Assembly (NCBI GenBank): GCA_015680685.1 | Contig: MNCI01008925.1 | Span: forward strand, 597,897-661,896 | DNA: 64,000 nucleotides | Direction of reading: 5' to 3' | Source: Gnetum montanum | Taxonomy: Eukaryota > Streptophyta > Gnetopsida > Gnetales > Gnetaceae | Part shown: one piece after another, positions 24,601 to 33,600 of the stretch | How the letters are laid out: the number at the start of each line of letters is the position of its first letter | How positions within the stretch are numbered: the stretch's first letter is position 1 | Notes under the pieces: generated by a model | Told to the model about the DNA's origin: nothing | Databases searched by the model: none | The model's input: the letters and a program-made list of their open reading frames with translations, nothing else | Translations under genes and position numbers: made by a program

Positions 24601-27600
24601 TGGAAATGCATCATGTAGAGAAATGTTCAAAGCATAACTAGAACAGAATTGGGAGGTTCTTAGTATGATGATTTCGACGGAAATATCCTACTGGGAATTG
24701 CCGATCACTTTTTCCAAAACTTTAAACAGTCTATGAATTCTTATGCTGGCTAGCTTATTGGTAGTTTCTGCGTTCTTTCCTAATCCATTTTCTTTGCCTA
24801 GTTGTTGGACCAATACCAGCCAGCAAATAGTTTTGTACCTCCACGTAGTTCACCTGGCTGTTCATTTACAATATGTTTGCTCTTTTCTTTTCCTAAACAG
24901 GTAAAAGAATGATTTCATGAAGTGGAAAATTTTAAATTTGGGATAGCTCCAGGAATTCCCTGGAATTTCAGACATTTGACTAAGACAATCAAAGAACTGT
25001 TACATGTGCAGGCAGATCTCATCCGTATTGCTGACCCTATGAGTGATAGTTTCTTAGAAACCACTTGGATATCGCTCATCATCAAACTCACGTCAACCAC
25101 AACCAGAGTTCTTTTTCTATGTTTTTTTTTCTGTTCCATTTATTCCATGTCGCTTTGCTTTTTTCAGAAGTCGAAACTCAAATAACCACCGTTAGGTTTC
25201 AGAAAAAAAAAAGGACAAATCAGAGATAGAGATATCAACTCTCTTTCAAAAAAAAGAAAAAAAGAAAAAAAAAAGCATCTATTTTATTGGTTTGAGCATT
25301 AGCACTATGACATTCAACTTGAACGGAATCCCTATATTGTATCCGGAGTACTCCATTTAATTTTATTGAGAGTTTTAAGCTTTGGTGGTATTTATCATGT
25401 GCTTTGCTCCACGAAGTTGACTGGGGCTGTCCTCTTGCTAATTGATCTTTGAGTGCCTTTATCAAGATCAGAGGCAAATTGTGCATACACCTGTAACTCT
25501 ACAATTTGAGCTAATTCTAATTTCAGCTTTCCTGCTAGTTGTTTCATTGCTTTTATCTGAACCACAGAACCCACCTTAGAGACAGAAGAATGTACATTAA
25601 TAGCAAGACGTATCCCCATATTGAATAGGTCAGAAGACGTATCCCCATATTGAATAGTTCAGAAGATAAGTATATCTGTCCATCAGTAACGGAAATTACA
25701 GGCTCGGAAACCTTAGAATAATTTTTTTCTTTTTTTGGTTATACATGGAAAGATTGGAATAAAGTGACCACCATTTTGGTTATTGAGCTCATTCTACTAT
25801 GTGCTGGTGCTTTTATTCTCATACTTAAAGCCTTTTTTTTGGGGCATAAAATTGTAGATTTCATGTTTAAGTTTGTGGTTTTTTTAAAAAATGATTTGCA
25901 AAGGATTATTACAGGAAGATGCAGTACTTTTTGTTATGGCTTACAACAAGAATAATCTTGTTCATGTTCAGGTTCCCAAGATGGGTTTGAAGACACCTTT
26001 CCGTGATGGTCTATTGAAACATGTTGCAGAAGACATTTTGCAAATAGCCAAAGTGAGTTTTCAAATTCATTTACTAATGTCTCTATTTTACAAACTGAAT
26101 ACTTAAGTACAGATATTTTTATGTTACAGTGTTCTATCTGTAGCTTGGTATTGTCTTAGTATGACCTATCCTGAATTAGCCTGTAGTTTTTTCTGTGGAA
26201 TTTTTATATTAACCATCTATTTGTTTTTTCTTTTGCAGGAAGGCTTGCAGAGAAGAGGCTTTAAGGAAACAGGATTTTTGAATGAGGTAGATGAAGTTGT
26301 CAGAACAGGTATAATATCTCCGAAATCATTCACTTCTTGCTAATTATCAGTTGACTTTATTCTTGCTAAGGAAATGAATGGAAGTAGCAATAGACAAGTA
26401 AAACATGCACCGTGTACCATTTATGGGCCATCTTTATATCCCAGATTTGCCCATTTCTTTCATCTTAAGGATCTCTTATGTAATCGTTAGCTTGCAATCA
26501 ATGGTGCCTCATTTAATATTTCATTCTATGTCTTCTGTAGTTGTAGATTTTCTAGTCTGGATTGGATGGAATATGCACTAGAACTCACAGATCATAAGTC
26601 TTTGAGAAAACGATTTTGACGACCCATAGTCTTTGTACTTGTGTCACGGTTAAAATAGACTTCAGCCAACCCATGATTTTTCATAGCAACCCTAAAAAAG
26701 TGAAGTCATCAAGCTTGTGCACTGCAAACACCTGACACCCTATCAATAAAAGGGAAACTCTCTGAACCATTAATGGGGCTAGAATGTGTACTTTCTCGAA
26801 AAAAAAGAGAAAGGTTCTTTAGTCTTACCTTTAGTAAAATCTTTGTGCACCTGATGAAGGAGGCATCCACAATTCTGTCTTTTCTTCTTCTCCCCAGGAA
26901 GGAATATCAATCTACAGGATAGATTGTAGAAGCTGTTGGATACTTGAGTTTGTAAAATCATTATAAACTGAAACTGAAAATGACACTTGCAGCAGCCGAT
27001 GACTTTGTTATGTAATGCTGTGCTGGCTTTTTGTGATAAGAACCACTGCAAAGCATTAAAAGTGCATTTGGTTCTTCATCCTCATTCAACAAAAACTATG
27101 TAACACCCCACCCTAGCGAGGGCAGGGTGATGCCTAGGATCAAGAGACCTTAGCCCAGAAGCATGATAACTAAAACCAATAATGCACAGGATACATGATA
27201 ATAAGAAAAGTCAAAGCGGTACATAACTTTCCTACCATACCAAAAACCAAACATATATATATATGTATGTCACATTCGATAAATTGCACATCTCTACAAA
27301 AAGCAAACTATACACTGCTCTGCAAAAATACAAAAAAAAAAAAAACACGTAACTTCATCATCATATAAAGAAGAGTACAGAGAGTTCCATACAAGGGTAT
27401 CTAGTACACACTACTTTACATGAAAATATACATCAACCAAGCATAGAAGCTTTTCCCCTTCTCTACCCTTCCTCTCTGTGCTCGTCTAGGCTCTTGCGCC
27501 TTTCACCTATAATGAAATAAAGTTAGTATACAACTGAGTGGGAAGCCTTTACACTTCCCCTACTAGGTGGTCGACAAGTGCTGCACTAGAGGAGAGGAGT

Positions 27601-30600
27601 GGGGTACAAGGCAACCTGTAACATTGTTAGTCTCATGCATGCTCAAAACAAAACACACCATATCAAATATAAAGCTAACATATGATCATACAAGCATAGA
27701 CAAAGCCACAGTCCGACATCATCTATCATGCCCATGATATACTAGAAATAGTGCATGATCCACACAATCATAATCCAAACAGAACACCTAGTCTAAACGA
27801 TATGACTCACAACCAATACGATCACATACATAGCCCACGTGGTTGCTAGCATATCCGTGCTTAGTGTAACATCTGAAACATTGCCATGAGTACTCATAAT
27901 AGCCATTGCTTGTAGGTCTTTTATTAATCTTTTATTTATCCAACCGGTGCTAGGGTCCGTCAACTTGTGACCTGCAACCACTAGCCTTTTGGAGGATTGG
28001 CAATAGGGATGAACACACCTATGCCATGGACCAGCCGTAGGGACAAACACACTTATGCTCTCCCACTCTCAGGATGAGGCTTGAGATAGAAGCCTCACTG
28101 ATGCATCACAGTGGGGATCAATCCACACTACCTCTAGGGTGCCTTATCACCAACCGGTCCACACCCTCATGCTAGCACCACCCGCCAACGACCATCACAA
28201 GCGTCGTCGTGAAAACATATACACAATCCGGCTAGCTTAAGCCAACACATGTCATAAGCACAGCACAGCCAACCAAACAATCGCACAGATCCATCCATTA
28301 CAGTTATAATCTTGCCATGAAAACAATACCACGATGCAACAAAACAATAGGAAGACCTTAGTATGACAAACAATACCATATTTCTCAAAAGACACGGACC
28401 TCCATACAAATGACCACTAGAATAACCTTCAAAATAAAATATGCCCAAAGAGAAAACTAATCCCATGATTAGAAAGTACTTTCCAAAATGATCCCAACGA
28501 CACTAATTTTACCTAAATCGGACTCCTGGAAGCAAAGTTATGCACGTTCAGAGTTTGGTTAATAAAACAATATTTGGAATGCCCAAAAACGCTCATGCCC
28601 CAATAGGCCCCACAAAGAGCATATACCAATCATACGAGGATCATCAACACCACCGATCATATTCCACAAGTCCACATCAGCCCATACATCCCATAGATAT
28701 TAACAAACAATTTGTAACCAAAATCGTACAATTTTGGAAAACATGCAAAATAACATGCCTACACTTAGACTTTGAGCTAATTGCCCCACATGCCCCCATC
28801 ACGTGATCATATATACTAATCCAACACAAAAATACAGGAAAAGGTAAAGACAACCCACCAATTAAAATTGTTGGGGTTGAAAGGCTGAAACAAAGAGAAA
28901 ATCCTCAAAAATCTGGCAGGACTCCGTTTCGCTCCCAACAAGTTTTGCACCCATGTAGATATGTCTGCAGCAATCCCAAGTCCAAGTTCAGAATAAGTAA
29001 AGATCAGGCTCAGAATTTAGAGAAAAAGGAGGAAAAGAGAAAAAATGGAGGAAAAGAGGAGAAGAAATGTAACCCTCGTTTCTGTTTTTGCATAGGAAAA
29101 AAAAAAGAATGAACAGATCCAATTCTTATGGGTGGCGGCAGCAAAAGGCAGTGGGTTTTAAAACATATAAAAGCAAAGTTTCACTTTTATGTTTGTGATA
29201 AAACAAAAGACAAAACCAAAGTAGTACGTGACTTTTACTTTTATCTTTTTTTTTTTCATTTGAATTCTTTATTATTATTTTTTTCCAAAAACGATTTTCA
29301 TAAGTTATTTTCATTTTCTGTTTTCGCAATTAATACCATAAACTTGAAACTTGCGTAATAGACACCTCGGGACTCCAAATCAAAATCTAGCTGAACCTAC
29401 AAGATCCTTATGACACGCTCTACACATCCACATGCCAAAACCATGCTCGAACATCACGCAACATAGTGCTATAATACAAACACCTACATATCAAAATTAC
29501 ACATAAAGCATAAGACATATTGGATTGGTGCTCTTGTACCCCAATCCCACACCCCTACCAACAACATCACTTGTCTAACACATCACACAGGGCTAGTGTA
29601 CATAATCACGTTAGTTAAGCATGTAAAGACATCTTAATCATAATAAAAAAAAAATGAAGCCTCATAACATATAAAATCCATTAACTCGTCCCCGAAAACC
29701 CACCGAGACTTCACATGTAATGTCTACATCATAAGCGTATGATCATACCTACTAGCTTTGGGTGGGTTGTAACACTCTCCCCTCCTTGAGAATCTTCCTC
29801 TTGGAAGATCTCAGGATGGGCTGCGCACATCTCAATCTCCTCCTCCCAAGTAGACTCCAAAGCTCCATGCCTACTCCATAAAATTTTGACCATTGCAACA
29901 TATGATCAACAATTTCTATTGGTTACTCAACATAACTAACATCCTTCTGTAGTTGTATTCCTGAATGGCTAATCACATGATGTTCATTAGGCACATAATG
30001 GCATAGCATAGATACATGAAAGACATCATGGACATGTGCCAAATGAGGAGGTAATGCTATTCGATAGGCCACTTTCCCAATATGTTGTAACACCTGAAAT
30101 GGACCAATGTATCTAGGAGCTAGTTTTCCTTTTCGGCCAAATCGAGTAAGGCCTTTTAAAGGAGAAACACGAAGAAATACATGATCTCCAACTGCACACT
30201 CCAGTGGCCTTCGACGCCAATTGGCATATGCTGCCTGCCTATCCTGTGTAGCTCTCAATCTATCTCGGATCTCCCGAATTTGCTTTGTAGTCTGCCTCAC
30301 CAAATCTATGCTCACTTGTTGACAATCTTCTATGGTATCCCAACATAAAGGTGTTCTACATGGCCTACCATATAAAATCTCATATGGTATTACTTGCAAA
30401 CTCTCCTGATAATTGTTATATGCAAATTCAGCTAATGGTAGCAGCCAATCCCAACCTTCTCTATACTGCAACACGCAAGCTCTCAACATGTCTTCTAGAA
30501 TTTGATTCACATGTTCAGTTTGACCATTAGTTTGTGGATGATATGCCGAACTTATATTCAGCTTTGCACCCATCTCCTTTTGAAATGCCTGCCAAAAATG

Positions 30601-33600
30601 TGACATGAATCAAACATCTCTGTCATTAATAATCTGTCGTGGCACACCATGCAACCGCACTATCTCTACAAGAAAGAGATGTGCAGTTTCTATAGCACTT
30701 ACTGATGATCGTGTGGTAAGGAAATGGGTGGACTTTGTCAACAAATCAACAACTACTAAGATTGTGCATCACAGCCACTACGTGCTTGCAGAAGACCAAC
30801 AATGAAATCCATAACAATGGCATCCCATTTCCATTAAGGAATATCATGGGAATGCAAATATCCCCCATGTCTCTGATGCTCTATCTTCACTTGCTGGAAA
30901 ATTAAACAGTGAGATACATATTCTCCTACATTTCTCTTCATACCAGGCCACCAATACATCTGTCATAGCCTCTGGTACATTTTCTGTTTGCCTGGATGCA
31001 TTTGGTATCTGCTCATGTGGGCCTCATCCATTAATTGAATGTGGAGAGCTTCTGTAATACATACTTGACCATCCCTCTATAATATTCCATGACTATTTGC
31101 AGAGAGCGGTCCATCAGAGGTAATCTGTTGCCTCAATGCCTAACACCAAGGATCATGTTGTTATTGCTCTTGTATCTGCTCTTGCAAATCTGATTGGATG
31201 GTTAAGTTATTAAGCTTACTCACCACCCTACTTAATGCATCGGGTACTTTGTTTGTCTTGCCAAGCTTGTATTTAATAGTGAAATCAAAATCAGCAAGCA
31301 GCTCCACCCATATGTGTTGTCGCAGGTTTAACTGTGGCTAACTCATAAGATATTGGAGGCTCTTATGGTCAGTCCAAATAGTAACTTGCTCCCCATATAG
31401 ATAATGCCGCCAAATCTTCAATGCAAAGATCACAACACCTAATTCTAGATCATGCATGGGATATCTGGTTTCATGTGGCCTCAATTGTCGAGATGCATAA
31501 GCCTCAACTTGTTCATCTTGCATCAATACACAACCAAATCCATCCCCATAAGCATATGTACTAACATCATATGGATATCCTTGTGTAGGAGATATTAGCA
31601 CATGAGTAGTCACCAATCTATGCTTCAACTCCTCAAATGTAGCTTGACAAGTTGGGCCCCAAGTAAAGATAGCCTCCTTCCTCAACAGTCAAGTCAAGGG
31701 AGATGCTATGCAAGAGAAATGTTCTACAAACCTCTATTAATATCTTGCTAACCCCAAGAAGCTTTGTACCTGCACTACTGAGTGCGGCATAGGCCAATCA
31801 TAAACAACTGCAATCTTTGTAGGATCCACATAGATACCAACTCCTGACACCACATGTCCTAAGAACTGAATCTCTGATTGCCAAAATGAACACTTGGACG
31901 ATTGAGCATACAGTTGGTACTCCCTTAGAGTTTGTAAAATCGTCCGCAAGTGCTCTACATGCACTTGCTCATTGGGAGAATATACTAAGATATCATTGAT
32001 GAACACAATCACAAACTGATCTAGGAATGGATGCATAACACTATTCATGAGGTGCATGAAAACTGTTGGTGCATTTGTCAACCCAAAGGGTAGCACCAAA
32101 AACTCATAGTGGCCATACCGTGTTTGGAATGCTGTTTTTGACACATCCTGCTCATGAACCCACACTTGAGAAGACATGAGCTCCTCGAAGTTGATCCAAC
32201 AAGTCATCAATGCATGGCAGAGGATATCTATTTTTCACAGTCACTTGGTTTAATTGCCTATAATCTATGCATAATCGCAAACTCCCATCCTTCTTTTTAA
32301 CAAATAGCACCGGTGCACCCCATGGTGATACATTGGGGCGAATAAGGCCTTCATCTAGCAATTCTTGTAGTTGAATCTTTAGCTTTGCTAGCCCTATGGT
32401 AGACATCTTGTGTGGAGCTTTTGAAATAGGCTCTATACTAGGTTTAAGTACGATCTTGAACTCAATCTCCTGCCTCGGTGGCAAATCTGATAATTCTGAC
32501 TGGGATACATCAGGGAATTCATGAACCATAGGAATTCGATCTATCTCCACTAGATCGGTTTTATAGATTGTAGCCACAAAACATTCATGCCCTTTTTGAA
32601 GCATCCTACGGTACATCCGAGAGGAGACTAAATCCAAGTGCATAGTCCTTGGATGAGTTTGTACCTCAATCGGAGCACCATCAATTGATTATAATCGTAG
32701 GAGCTTTTGCCGATAGTCGAAACTAGCATTGAACTGTGACAACCAATCCATCCCCAAAATTACATCATGCACCCCAAGAGCCATAACATGTAAATCACTA
32801 ACCCATTGCACACCTTCCAATTCTACTGGCACATTCCTACACACTTGATCAACTCGAGTTTCATGACCTCCGGCAGAAGATACTATCAACCCAGGAGAAA
32901 GAGAATGACATGCAAGAGCTATATGATGTGCAACCATAGGATCTATGAAAGAATGGCTAGCATCGAGATCAAATAACATTAACATAGCGAAGCCCAAAAT
33001 CATACCTCCTGTCTCCATCACTGTGTTTGGCTGCACGTCCAAAGGTTGGTTTGTTAAGGCATACACCTGTCCTGGAGCCCTCTTGTCCCCTCCTCCGAGT
33101 TGAGTGACTGGACCCTGAATTGGAGGTTGCTGTCCTCAGCCTTTGCCTCCTCCACTACTGCTTGCTTGCTTTGGGCACTCCTGAGCTCGATGCCCTAGCT
33201 GCCCACATGCAAAATAGTTCTGGAAATCCCTCTGCACATGACCAGGCTGCCCACATCTATAACAAACAATAGCTCCATGACCAGCTCCAACAATAGGATC
33301 ATGAGTGGGTGTTGGGCGCTCTCCTCCATGGCCATGAGCTTGCTTAGAGGGGCTAGGCCTCTCTCTCCAGATGTCGGTCCTCTCTTTTGGCCCTGTCACC
33401 TCTCTCTATGCGTTGTATCCTCTCGCTGACTCCTCTGTAAATCCATGGCTACTGCTCTAGCTTCATCATAGGAAGTCAATCTGAGAGGTAATAGGTGATC
33501 CTTCAAAGATGGTCTCAAGCCTCGAATAAACCTGTTTACCCATGCCCGAGCATCCGTCTACATCTAGGGTACATAACTACTCAGCTCAGAGAAATGAGCA

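Noticed and set aside
28540-29358. Open frames inside the chromovirus 3' LTR
   Set aside because: LTR sequence; the frames are not kept in the other LTR and have no domain.
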